From contig KQ481983.1 in NCBI GenBank assembly GCA_001430745.1, positions 1,233,408 to 1,255,887 of the forward strand: 22,480 nucleotides of DNA, given 5' to 3'. Below the pieces are notes generated by a model. The model worked only from the letters and a program-made list of their open reading frames with translations. It ran no database searches and was not told where the DNA came from. A program made the position numbers and the translations under genes. Shown one piece after another: positions 9,547 through 19,970 of this stretch. Position 1 is the first letter of the stretch, and each line of letters starts with the position of its first letter. Origin of the DNA: Auxenochlorella pyrenoidosa. Taxonomy: Eukaryota > Chlorophyta > Trebouxiophyceae > Chlorellales > Chlorellaceae.

Positions 9547-11010
9547 GCTCTGTCCCCTCCTCTGCCAGCGCTGCCGCACAAAGCAGCCTTTGCTTGCCAC
9601 CCTGATCGCTTCCAATGCACACTTTGACCATTCTCCTTACATAGGGCAGTGTGAATAGCTAGGCAAGCAAGACAGCCGTGGAAAAAGCAGGAGGGGTGCC
9701 GGCCTCGCGGCCAGCGCATAAGCACCGAGGGAAAAGCACGGTGGGCAGGCATACGCAGGCATGGGATGCATGCGCAGAGCGCTGTGTGTGGTTCATTTCG
9801 GGTGCTGCCGGTGTTTGGGTTCAGCCCGGTTGGGAGGGCCGGGCATTGGGTGCTCTCCGGGTGGGGTCCTCTCCATACAATGCTCAAGGCAGCACGCAGC
9901 TGGGGTTGATGCGGTGCAGGTTTAGTCGGGGGTTGGTTGGGTGAGTAGAGGGGTGCCGCGAATGGGCGGCGAGGCAAGGGGAGGGGGCCATGGGGCAAGG
10001 AAGGGGCCAGCAAGGGGGACAAGGCGAGCGCGTTCGCAAGGGAGAGGGCGGCAGGGAACAGCCCTGCCCGCCAGCAATTCAGGGACAGCCCAACGGGTGC
10101 AGTGCTGCAGCATGGGCATGAGCTGAGTGCTGCCAACGGGCAAGCAGGCATGGCCGGGACAAGAGAGTGCACAGTACAGCATCAGTCAAGGCAGTGTGGG
10201 GGAAGAGGTGTGTGACAAAAGCGCAGCAAACAGGGCGGCCGTGCGGCCGCCGGTACGGTCGGGGGAAGGACACAAAAGTGTGGGACCAGACAGACGAAAT
10301 AGCTGCCTTGGGCGCCAGGCAAGGGGGGCGCCGCGCAACAGGAGGCAGGTACGTGTTTTGGGGGGCGCACGCGGGCTTGGCCACGCGCCCATTGGGAGAC
10401 ACAGAGGACAGGGTGCATGGGTGGCAGGGTACGGGTCGGCAGTGTGGGGTAAAGGGAGCGGGCCTGGCATGCCCGGGAAGCAGGGGAGGCAGGAGCACAG
10501 GGAGGGAAGACATTCGTTGGCGAGGCGAGGTGGCCGGCGCAGGGAGGCGAGAGTGGGAGGGTCTGTTGTGCTAGGGGCAGTGCGAGCGCGGCGGGGGGCC
10601 TTGTGGCGACTGGGCTGCGAAGCAGGGGGCTCGTGCGTTTGGCTGGGCGAAGCATTCGACAAAGGCTGGGTTTGAAGAGGAGAGGGGACTTGTTTTGAGG
10701 AAGGGGAGAGGGCGTGGGCCTCGCGGAAGACGGGGAAAGAAGTTGAGAGCGGCATTCGTTCGGTTGGTTTTCGCGCCAGGCGTGGCGGCGGCGTGGGTTG
10801 CGTTGGCTGGGTCGAGGGAGGGGTGCGCATCAAATGGCCCAAAGTTATGCGAGGCCGGGCTGCGGCGCCGTGCGAGCGTGAGCTCCGTGCCTCCTGCCCA
10901 CTCTGGCGGGCGCTTGCTGCGACTGCAGGCGGCGAGCGTGCTGCCCGGCTGGCAGGGCGGTTAGCGCCGGCGGCCATCGACTGCAGGCACGGCGCCTGCT
11001 GCTGGCGGCC
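9547..11010 (-). other. Pyrimidine-rich minus-strand region, probable long 3' UTR of the 11-13 kb gene
   Basis: This 1.46-kb stretch has no recognisable coding exon. From about 9680 to 10960 the plus strand is strongly G/A-rich and the minus strand C/T-rich, with many short runs such as AGGGGAGGGGG. It lies between the convergent C1D and minus-strand regulator genes. The only TGTAA I found on the minus strand is at 9641-9637, about 1.37 kb after the regulator stop. The simplest reading is a long 3' UTR for that gene, with the short C1D 3' UTR in the first bases. The long frames here are Pro/Ser low complexity and are not called as genes. Confidence 0.4.
9637..9641 (-). terminator. Candidate TGTAA polyadenylation signal for the minus-strand regulator
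   Basis: TTACA on the plus strand reads TGTAA on the minus strand. TGTAA is the usual green algal polyadenylation signal. It is about 1.37 kb beyond the stop codon at 11011, so the assignment implies an unusually long 3' UTR. Confidence 0.3.
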
Positions 11011-12961
11011 TCAGAAGAGGGCGGGCAGCTGCCAGTCGTCGTCCCAGCTGAGCCAGTCGTCATCCAGGCCGGGCTTGCCGAAGGCAGGAGCCGGGCCCAG
11101 GGCGCACAGGTTGGCGTCGGTGGGCACCCACAGCCCCACCCCAAGGTCGCTGCCCCAGCCCTGCTGCACAGGCGCCAGCTGCTGCGGCTGCCGCAGCGCC
11201 ATGGCCGGCGCCGTCGGCGCCTCCAGGAGAGCGGCGGCATAGCCAGGCGGGTACGCCGAGGGGAAGGCGGAGGGGTGGCCGCCCAGCAGGGCGGTGAGGG
11301 TGGAGAAGGAGCCGACATGCGGCAGCTTGCCGTCGGAGCCGACAGCCGTGGGCGCGCCCGCCAGGGGCAGGCCGTGGGCGGCAAGCTGTGAGCTCTGGAG
11401 GCTGGAGCGACTCCTGCGGGTGAAGGGGTGAGGGGCAGGGCCAGCGGAAAAGTTTGTGGGCTTGCAACACGCAGGGCAGGCAGCTAGCTCGAATCAACGA
11501 CAGGCAGGATGCGCAGCTGGGTGCCAGCAGCGAGCAGACCAGCATGTCCGTGCCCCGGCAGGCCAAGCCACACCCTCCAAAACGCTCACCCGTTGCAAGG
11601 GATGGCCGCCGGCGGCGGTGGCGCATACATGCTGCTGTATGGCGGGGGCTGCGCGGCCACACAGGCAGAGGTTGGGGTGCCGCTGCAGCTGGGTGGGCCG
11701 GCGTCCAGCTGCGCGCGCGGCGCGAGGGCGCGCGGGTGCACCTCGCTGCCCTCGCTGCACGCCTCGCCNNNNNNNNNNNNNNNNNNNNNNNNNNNNNNNN
11801 NNNNNNNNNNNNNNNNNNNNNNNNNNNNNNNNNNNNNNNNNNNNNNNNNNNNNNNNNNNNNNNNNNNNNNNNNNNNNNNNNNNNNNNNNNNNNNNNNNNN
11901 NNNNNNNNNNNNNNNNNNNNNNNNNNNNNNNNNNNNNNNNNNNNNNNNNNNNNNNNNNNNNNNNNNNNNNNNNNNNNNNNNNNNNGGCGTCTGCGTGCGC
12001 GCGGCGCTGCTTGGGGCGCCCGGTCCGGTTGGCGGCGGCGTAGAAGCGGCGGGAGGCGCCCACTGCCTCAAGCAGCTTGCGGCGCAGCCAGGTGTTGTTG
12101 TTGGAGTTGGTGTGCACGTTGTACACCTGCGTGCGAGAAGGGGGAGGGGGTGGGCTGGGCGTTGGCGCTGGGCAGGGTTGCAGAATGCCGAGCGCAGCGT
12201 GCAGAGCACGGGGGGAGGGACGAGGGAGGAGACGGTACGGCTGGCGTGCATTGCTGGCGAGCCCATGAATACGCCGCCAGAGTGGTGCAGGCAGGTAAAT
12301 CAGAGAGAGAGAGGGCAGGGGCCGGGGGCCGCGAGGCGGGTGCCAGGCGCGCAGCAACTGAGCAGCGGCAGCCGGCCTAGAAGCTGCACTGGCGGCACCG
12401 CCAGCGAGCCGCAGCTGGCGCAGAACACGCTGCGCAGCATGCCCCAGCTCTCTGCACGCCTTCAAACCGCCCGTCGCGGCGCGCTGCGCTTCTTGGCATG
12501 CGGCATAGGTCGGCACGCCCACCCGACAGCCCCCACCGGTCACACCCCGCCCCCACCTTGGCAAACATGTCGCGCAGCTCGCGCTGGCTCATGCGGTTGA
12601 CGCTGCGGGCAGCCGCCTTGGAGTCGGTGGTGCCGAAGTGGTGCAGCGCGTCGCTGCACTGCTCGGGGGACAGCACGTGGCGCAGCAGGTGGTGCTGCCC
12701 GCCCAAGGCGTCACCGGCGGCCAGGGCGGAGGAGGGCGAGACGGGGGTGGGCGGCGGCGGCGCGCCGTCGCACGCCATCGGCGCGGGCATGTGCACGGGT
12801 GGGGGCGCGGTAGGCAGGGCCAGCTGCGGGCAGGCCCGGGGAGGGGGAGGGGCTGTGAGGCGGAAGGCGAGGGAGCAGCGATGGGCGGGTGGCGCACCCC
12901 ACCACGCTTTCCAGTACATCCGGCCTCGGCTGCTGCTGGGACCGGCACTGCGGGTGAACAT
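11011..12961 (-). CDS. Putative nuclear regulator with SNNN..WLRRKL module and acidic-aromatic tail (interrupted by assembly gap)
   Basis: I cannot name the family with certainty. Exons on the minus strand are 12961-12557 (phase 0 end), 12126 into the gap, the far side of the gap to 11590 (phase 2), and 11413-11011. The first two join as SQRELRDMFAKV then YNVHTNSNNNTWLRRKLLEA, a compact helical module, followed by a basic stretch NRTGRPKQRR that resembles a divergent AT-hook or nuclear localisation signal. The C-terminus is Ala/Pro/Leu-rich and ends in DDDWLSWDDDWQLPALF, the kind of acidic-aromatic segment common in activation domains. Together these suggest a DNA-associated transcriptional regulator; that is inference. 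The N gap breaks the frame (217 nt is not a multiple of three), so its size is estimated or an intron lies inside it. The start is uncertain: 12961 is the first ATG of the open exon, and ATG at 12790 and 12778 are alternatives if an upstream exon joins at a CAG acceptor near 12822. Confidence 0.55.
11769..11985. other. Assembly gap (217 N)
   Basis: The run of N falls inside the minus-strand regulator gene. Coding sequence is visible on both sides, but the frames before and after differ by one base if the gap length is taken literally. Confidence 0.99.
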
Positions 12962-14509
12962 CCTTCGCCTGGGCTGCCACGCACAGCACTGGCTGCCATG
13001 GCCGTGGATACGAGGCGGAGGTGTCTTAAATGCTGCTGCCTAGTGGTGGCCTTGGCCCAAACCCAAACAACCCTAGTGTGGCGGCGCTCTGGGCGGCGCC
13101 AGTGGCCGCAAGCGCCCCTCAACCCCTCCCAAGCGCTCACGTGTGGGCTTGTTGTGCTACAAGAGCTCATGACTGTGGCTCTGCGGTGTTCTGCAGTGCA
13201 GATAGCGGCAAATACTGTATTTCAGAAGGCGGACAGGACACGACAGCGAAGCTGGTCTGCGGACAAGCTCGGCAGTTCAATGTGGCTGCAAGCATCATTA
13301 CATGTGTTGAGGAAGGGCAGTGACCGGAGATACGGCCGAGGCAAGCCCCACGGCACGGCGCGCCATGGGCCCAGTGACGCAAGAAGGGCACGCAGTCGCA
13401 CTCCGAGGCCGCCTGGAGCAGCTCGCACCTATCGATCAGTTCGTATGTGTCTCCAAGCCTCAGCGCAGCACTGAATGGCGGCGTCTGCAAAAAGCTTTCT
13501 GTCGGCAGGGTATTTCCCACCACACACGTGTCTCGCAGCGGTATGAGGAGCTTGATGTCTGCAGAGTGCGGAATGAGGAGAGAACGCTGGCGTTGAGAGG
13601 CATATGGCAGCGTGAACCGCAGCATGGACGCCACGCTCTGTATCTTGTTGCCGATCTGGGGGGACCGGTGGGCTGCGCCCATGCGTTCGTGTATGATCTT
13701 TCTCATGAAACCATGCTTATGCCGGCAAACCGAACATGACCAAGGCCTCCTTGTGCCGGCGGTCCCGCCCCGCCAGTGCTCCTTCTAAGCCTCCTTAAGG
13801 GCTCTCCGAAGGGGCTGTTCTGTGTTCAATTGCATACACACCATCCAAGAGTGCTTGAGTGTGCCCGTCAGGGCATGTTAGCAATCTTTACAGGGCTTGC
13901 ACCATGAAATCTGACGAAGCGCTGCCGCGGTGCGGCGCGCAGGCACAGCAGTCGATGCCAGCATCTGCAGGCGCAGAACTCAAGCGAGCAACTGGTACAT
14001 ATCTGGCCAGCGGCCTCGCAGGTGCTTGCCATGGACGCTTCTGAGAAAGCCATTTGAGCACTCAACAGATAAAGAAGTCCATGGGAAACATTTTTAATGG
14101 TCAATACTGGGCAGAACTTCTGCCGGCGTGAGTACGGCCCCAAACTCATGAACTGTCCGACTCACTCTGAGATTGCATGTTAGAGCTACACACACGGCCT
14201 ATCATGGTACAAGGGAGAAATTGAGGGCCGAAAACAAACAGGTGGGGTTTCGTTGAGCGCATGTTGACGTCGTCCCCTTGACGGCAGCGGGCGCCCGAGC
14301 GAGCATGCTGGGCTGCTGCGGCACTGCCTCTGAGCGCATCTGCAGGCAACACTGATCACCTTGCACGATGCTTCCGGAAGGTCTGCACACTCGGATCGCC
14401 CTGCGCTGTTGAAAACTGGCCGCGCGTCGACCGCCGTCAAGTCTTGCCCGCTTGCCGGATGCTCCACCGGCTAGAAGCGATGTATCCGTGATTGGGCAGC
14501 ACGAATACT
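12962..14509. promoter_or_regulatory. Divergent intergenic region between the regulator and the M43-like gene
   Basis: About 1.55 kb lies between the two divergent starts. From about 13150 onward base composition is more balanced than in the flanking genes, as in the 3.8-4.85 kb region, consistent with promoters and 5' UTRs. It contains a 179-codon frame on the minus strand (13706-13167) and a 139-codon frame on the plus strand (13320-13739) over the same bases. Neither shows a known motif or clear splice context. No tRNA, terminal repeat or transposase was recognised. Confidence 0.45.
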
Positions 14510-17500
14510 ATGCGGCTGGCGACAGAACCTCGCGTGGGCGGCGCGCAGTTGCTGGCGGGAGCGCCCTCGTCTTCACCTGGCCCTGCCGGCCCGCACACGG
14601 CACGGAGACAACACCAAAACAGCTGGAAGGTGAGCGGGGAGCGCTTGGTCTCGCACTCTTGCTGCCACAGCGGCGGAACCTGTTCCTGCCACGGTCTGAA
14701 CCGCTGCCGCCTGCCAAACGTTTGCAGGCTCGTGCCTGCAGCCCCAGCTGCCTGCTTGCCCTGGGAGCAGCACTACTCGCAGTGGGAGCAGCGCTTGTGG
14801 CAACGCCGCTGGCCCTGCATGCCGCTTCTGGCCGCAGCGGTCCACCGCTGATGGCACCGCCCCCACCAGCGCCGCCCACTGGCCTGGATGCTGAGGGAGT
14901 GCCGCTGGATGCTGCCACCCAGGCAGCAGACCAGCAGGATGGTGAGCTCATCGACTGCGGCACCTCTCTCTCAGACAGAGAGGCATACCAGGCCGCGGCT
15001 GCCTCTGCCGAGGCGTCGCTGCTGGGCAGCACCGCAGCGGAGCTTCCCCAGGCGCAGCTGCTGGCGGCGGTTGCAGGCCTGCCGCCACTGCTGTTTGGCA
15101 CCGTCTTTTGGGTGCTTGTCAGCGAGGGGCACCCTTGGAAGGCGCCAGAGTTCCCTGCTGCAGCGGCTGCGCAGGTGGGAAGTGCACAGCCGCAGCCCCT
15201 GCGCCGCTTGCACTGGCCGGTCCTCACAGCACCTCCCGCTGCCTTTGCTTCACTAAGCGTTGCCAGATCGCCACCCCCTGCGCCCCACAGGTCGACTCCC
15301 TTAATGCTGCCTTTGCGGGCGTCAACATCTCCTTCCGCCTGGATGCCGTGGTGGCGGCGCCGGCAGACGATGCCGCCATCACTGGCTGCTCAGCGGCTTG
15401 GGGCAGCCTGTCGGCGCAGCTGCTGCCAGCACAGGCAACCGGCGGCAGCATGGCCAGCCTGCCAGCTGCAGACCCCCCGGCTATCCACGTTGTGGTCTGC
15501 GAGCCAGAGGGTGTGCGAGGGGCGGCCGCGGTGCTGGGCGGCAGCACTCCCCCAGTGACAGCCGCCGATGGCAGTGGCGGGGGCAGCAGTGGCACCGACG
15601 CGTCGGCAGCCGCCGGCACCATCCTGCTGCGCCGCAGCGCGATGTGGCTGTCGCACACCAGCCTGGTGCATCAGGTGGGGCCGGCAGAATGGGCTGTCGC
15701 ATGGGGCGGGCGGAAATGCGGTTGCCAATGCCCAAGGTGTCTGCACCCGGCACTGCGCCCGGACCAAGCGCAGGCGCTCCTCAGCATGCATGCTGCCTGG
15801 CCGACCCCTCTGCAGCTGGGCCACTTCCTTGGGCTGCCCCACCCCTTCCCGGACGAGCGGCAGACATGCAAGCTGGACGGCGACGCCATCGCCGACACTC
15901 CCCTGCAATATGCCCCCAACCAGGGCTGCGAGCCGGGTGCGCAAGGGCTTGCCCTGCGTGCGGGGGACGCGCCCGCGTGGGCAGCGCCGGAGCTGCTGGC
16001 AGGAGCTTGGTCTGATGCCGGCTGGCACCCACGTACCCGCATGGGCCTGCTCCCAGTGTTTTCCTACGAGAAGACCGCCCCGCCGTGCCGATTCTCACTG
16101 TGCCGGCTCTCGTGGCTGCCCCGCCCTGCAGACGGGGGCGACCTGCACGTCTGCCAGGACTCTGCCGACGGGCCTCTGCCTGTCACCAATTTTATGGACC
16201 TCACAAATGACACTTGCAGGTAGCGGCAGACCTGCAGGCTGGCACAGGGTTATGCACAGGGCTAGCTGCAGGCGAAGAGTGGGGTTAGGGGCCTGCCAGG
16301 AATGAAGTTTTTTGGGCTGTCCGTCGGTGCCACGACCGGCGGCAGCACCTCAAGTAAGGATTTGCAGTCGTGCTGCCTGTTGAGCGATGCCATGTGTGTT
16401 TGATGCTGTGCAGGCGACACCTCACGGCAGGGCAGATGGCACGCATGCAGGCGATGCTGCGAGCGCAGCGCCCCCAGCTCTATGCTGCTGGGCTCGTGGC
16501 GCCGCAGCCGCATGCTGTGCTGTCGTTCGAGGCAGCCTGGCAGTCGGGACCGCCCCCGGCCGCCGTGCAGGCGGAGCAAGCAGCCGCTTTCGTGCAGCGT
16601 CAAGCAGCTGCCGCTGCAGCAGCATCTGCAGCCTCGAGCAGTAGCAGCTACCCTCCAGGCAGCACCAGCGGGGGCAACGGCAGTGCAGCTGCGGCCAGGC
16701 AGGCATCCCAGAGGTTTGCAGACCCCTGGAGCCAGGCTGCGCTGGCTGCAGACGGCAGCCTCTCCACGGCTGCCCAGGACTGCGCCTGCCTGGGGCCGGA
16801 TGCCCAGGGCAGGGTGCTGTGGGCTGGCCAGCTGAACGCCAGCTACTCTGTGGACGCCGTCCGCTTGCTCCTGCCTGTCCAGCTCAACAGCAGCAGCGGC
16901 AGTGGTGGCGCGGATGCCAGCAACAGTGGCAGTGGCCCCCAGGCAGCGCCGGCGCTGCCGCTGGACATCCGTGTGGGGGACAGCTTGGACCATGCCGCAA
17001 ACCAGCAGTGCAGCCCCGGCAGCGGCACGGGCAGGCAGGGCTCGCAGCCGCCCGTCCTCCTGCTGCAGCAGCAGCCGCTGCACACCATCGAGTGCCAGCC
17101 GGCGGTTGCTGGCCGTTACGTGTCGGTCGCGCTGGCAGCACCTGCTGAGCAGCAACACCGGCTGTGCCTGTGCGAGTTGCAGCCGCTCTCTGTGCTGGCT
17201 CCGGCGGTGCCATCTGCAGCCGTGCCCGCTGCCATTGGCAGCAACGGGCGCGGCATCGGGCAGGCTCTGCCTGCGGTGCCGCTGAATGCAACACCCTACA
17301 TGTCAGCCAGCCAAACAGGGGATCTCGCAGCTGGCGGCAGCGGCACCAGCGGCAGCACCAGCACCAGCACCATGCCAGCAAGCCTTGCGCTGGCCAGCGA
17401 CTCGGCCCCCCCAGGCAGCCTGCTGGGCCGCCCGGCCTGCAGCCGCAGCGCCACCGGGCGCCCCCCCTGGTGGTCTCTCGACACCGGGCTGGATGGCGCA

Positions 17501-19152
17501 TGGCTGCGTGGGCTGCGCCTGTCGGTGCCCTTTGCCTGCCAACCAGGCCGCAGCGGCGGCAGCAGCGGCACTAACGGCAGCCAGGCCGCCTCCGAGTGTG
17601 TGCCCGCAGCCGCGACCAGCCTGTCTGTGTATGTTGGCGATGTGCCGCCTGCGCAGCTCCTGGCTGGCAGCAGCGGCAGCAGGCAGGCCAGCCTGTGCAG
17701 CGGAGCGGTGCAGGCCTTTGGCGGGCAGTTGTTGGAGATTGACTGCGGGAGGTTTATGCATGGTGAGCGCAAGCCTTTTGAGTATTGCACTCCAACAGGC
17801 TGAGTCGACACAGGCATGCGGGCTGTCTGCTGTGTCTGCAAATCCTCCTGTGCCCGCCTGATCGCCTGCACCCAGCTTTGTGCTCGCGATGCCCTCAAGT
17901 GCCCTGTCCCATCGTGCCCTGCAGCTCTCGCATGCCTGCCTCAATTACAGCTCCCGTTTCCTGTCTCCCGCCCTGCAGGGCGGCACGTCACCGTGGTGGC
18001 TGCGGCCCAAGCCAGCCCAGCCTTGCTGTCGCTCTGCGGCGTTCAGCTGCTGGGCGCCGTCGAGCTGCTGCCTGCGCAGCACATGCTGGCGTCGTCGGCG
18101 CAGCGGGTGCAGCCTCCAGAGCTGCAGCCCCTGTTTGCGCTGCCCATTGACGGGGAGCGCGGCAGCTGCCTGGAGGCCCCAGCACCAGCCAGCTCAGCGG
18201 GTGGGGCAAGGTGGCAGCTGCAGCTAGACGGCACCTACCCCTTGCTGGCAGTGTCGCTGACGGCCCAGCCAGCTGCGGCAGCAGCGCGGCAGCAGCCAGC
18301 TGGCTTGGTGGTGACCCTGCTAGATGCGGGGGGCGGCGTGGTCAGCTCCTGGCAGCCGCCGACCTCGCAGGCAGCTGACAGCAGCAACCAAAGCAGCAGC
18401 GGTGGCAGGCGTGACTTTATGTGGAAGCTGCCCTTGGTCGCCCCCGCAGCAGCGGTGAGAGTTGAAGGCTTTGCGGCGCTGTGTGAACTGCAGGTGCTTT
18501 CCGGCAGTCTGCAGCCACTGCTCAGCTATCAGCTGCCGGCGTTGCCGCAATGGCGGGTGCTGGGCGGCGCACCCAACACCTCCGCCGACAGCGAGGCGGG
18601 AGCAACGGGCAACAGCAGCAGTGCGGGCGGCAGCACAGGCTCTCCAGGATGGCAGCTGCTCGACGGGGACCCTGGGACTTGCCTGACTGCCCAGCCCCTG
18701 AGCAGCAGCGGTGGCGGCAGTGGCAGCAACATCAGCGATGGAGCCGCACACTTCACTCTCCTCCTGGGCAGACTCTATCGGTGAGCATGTTGTCGGTCTG
18801 GGTCTGCGGTCTAGTGCTGCAAACCTTGCTGCAGGCTGCCTGACGTGACGTGACCTACATGTGGGGGCTCCCGTCACAAGCTCCCAGCTGCCCCGCATGC
18901 TGCAGGCTCCACTCCGTGCGGCTTGTGGCTGGCGGCGCCTCCCCTGCTGTCGTCTCGATCACAGCGCCCAACGCGCCGTGCTGGCCAGCGACGGCTGTGC
19001 GGCCATGGCAGCCAGCGGCGGCTGCTTGCGCTGATGCGCCGGTGCTGACCGACCGCCTGACGGTTTGGCTGGCCGGGCCAGCAAAGTGGCTGCCAGCGGC
19101 ACAGTCGCTGACCCTCTGTGATGTGTCGCTGTTTGGCCTGCCGGCTGGCTGA
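14510..19152 (+). CDS. Pappalysin-like (M43) metzincin pseudoprotease with discoidin/fucolectin-like repeats, type II membrane protein (7 exons)
   Basis: Exons are 14510-14629, 14728-15174, 15291-15674, 15816-16219, 16414-17762, 17979-18780 and 18906-19152. They total 3753 nt with matching phases, giving 1250 residues. A 40-residue N-terminus precedes one hydrophobic helix (about 48-70, LLALGAALLAVGAALVATPL), suggesting a type II signal anchor with the rest outside the cell or in the lumen. The metzincin zinc motif is HQLGHFLGLPH (316-326), followed by DGDAIADTP (338-346) and a Met-turn NFMDLTNDTC (442-451) then LTAGQMARMQAML, the order seen in M43 pappalysins. The catalytic Glu of HExxH is Gln317, so proteolysis is doubtful although the zinc ligands remain. 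Residues from about 550 to the end contain about four degenerate beta-sandwich repeats with DG, VGD, GRYV and LCxL landmarks, like F5/8 type C or fucolectin domains, joined by Ser/Gly/Ala linkers. A role in cell wall or surface glycan recognition is inference. Confidence 0.8.
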
Positions 19153-19970
19153 CCGGTACGCGACACATGACCATGTGTAGACCACGCCCGCACACACGTG
19201 GCCTCGTGCACAACCTGTACCGAATCCAGATCCCTCCCTCTTCCGGCCTGGTCTGAGCCGTCTCAGTTTTGAACAAACGGTCCAGTATGCCTCCCTCAGT
19301 ATCGCTTCATGACATGCTCGTCTTGCTCAGTGGTTGCACCATTTGATTGGATTGGCGCAGCGCAGGATTCTGCATGCCGCGCCCCTCTGTTACATCTCAT
19401 GCAGTGGTGGCCGTTCGGAGCCCCAGTATGTAAACTGCTGCAGCAAGGGTAGTGCGGTGGCATGTCTGGTGATTGAAGAAGAAATGTCATGATGCTGACC
19501 AGCCATCCTGCTTGCCCGGCAGTAGGCAGGCATCCTCCACTCCAGTGCAGCTCTGCAGCGGCCGCTGGCAAGTGTTCTGCTCATTGCAGGGTTGCGTCAA
19601 GCTGTGCATAGCCCTCAGTCACTGGAGGCTTGCAGTAATTGAGCCACAAGAGCAAAAATGGTGCTTGCAAACTGCCCTGGGGGCAGACCCACAGCTTTGT
19701 GCCCTTCTCTCGCCCGTACTCCATCCCGTCATGCATCCACTTACGCATCCCTTGCAATCGCCTACATTATGCTTCCCAGCACCAAACTTGATACAAGTGT
19801 TCCCGCTTGTACTGTCCCAAAAGGGCCTGTCAGCAGTGCAATGGCAGATGCCAGATGCACCACTGCCTTCCGAGCATGGCAGCACAGCACAGCGGCTCGG
19901 CCATCAGCAGGATGGCCTGCGCTTTCCCAAGCTGAATCTGGAGCTGGAGCTTGATCAGCAGCAGAGGAGG
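19153..19970 (+). promoter_or_regulatory. 3' UTR of M43-like gene and upstream region of clpS
   Basis: The first part carries a TGTAA about 277 nt after the stop (19429-19433), the likely 3' end of the M43-like transcript. The rest, about 19440-19970, should hold the clpS promoter and 5' UTR and is less GC-rich. From 19848 the frame is open and in phase with the first clpS exon, so an upstream ATG at 19848 would lengthen that protein. Confidence 0.45.
19429..19433 (+). terminator. TGTAA polyadenylation signal of the M43-like gene
   Basis: A TGTAA pentamer lies about 277 nt after the TGA at 19150-19152, a normal 3' UTR distance for a green algal gene. No competing TGTAA was seen between the stop and this site. 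Confidence 0.5.

Noticed and set aside
9231..10172. 313-codon minus-strand frame
   Set aside because: Its 3' half is antisense to the last C1D exon and the rest is CT-rich sequence. No recognisable protein features.
10186..10977. 263-codon minus-strand frame, Pro/Ser/Thr-rich
   Set aside because: It lies in the strongly pyrimidine-rich stretch, where stop codons are rare, and has no domain or splice support. A 3' UTR is more likely.
14508..15227. 239-codon minus-strand frame
   Set aside because: Antisense to exons 1 and 2 of the M43-like gene, Ser/Ala-rich and without motifs.
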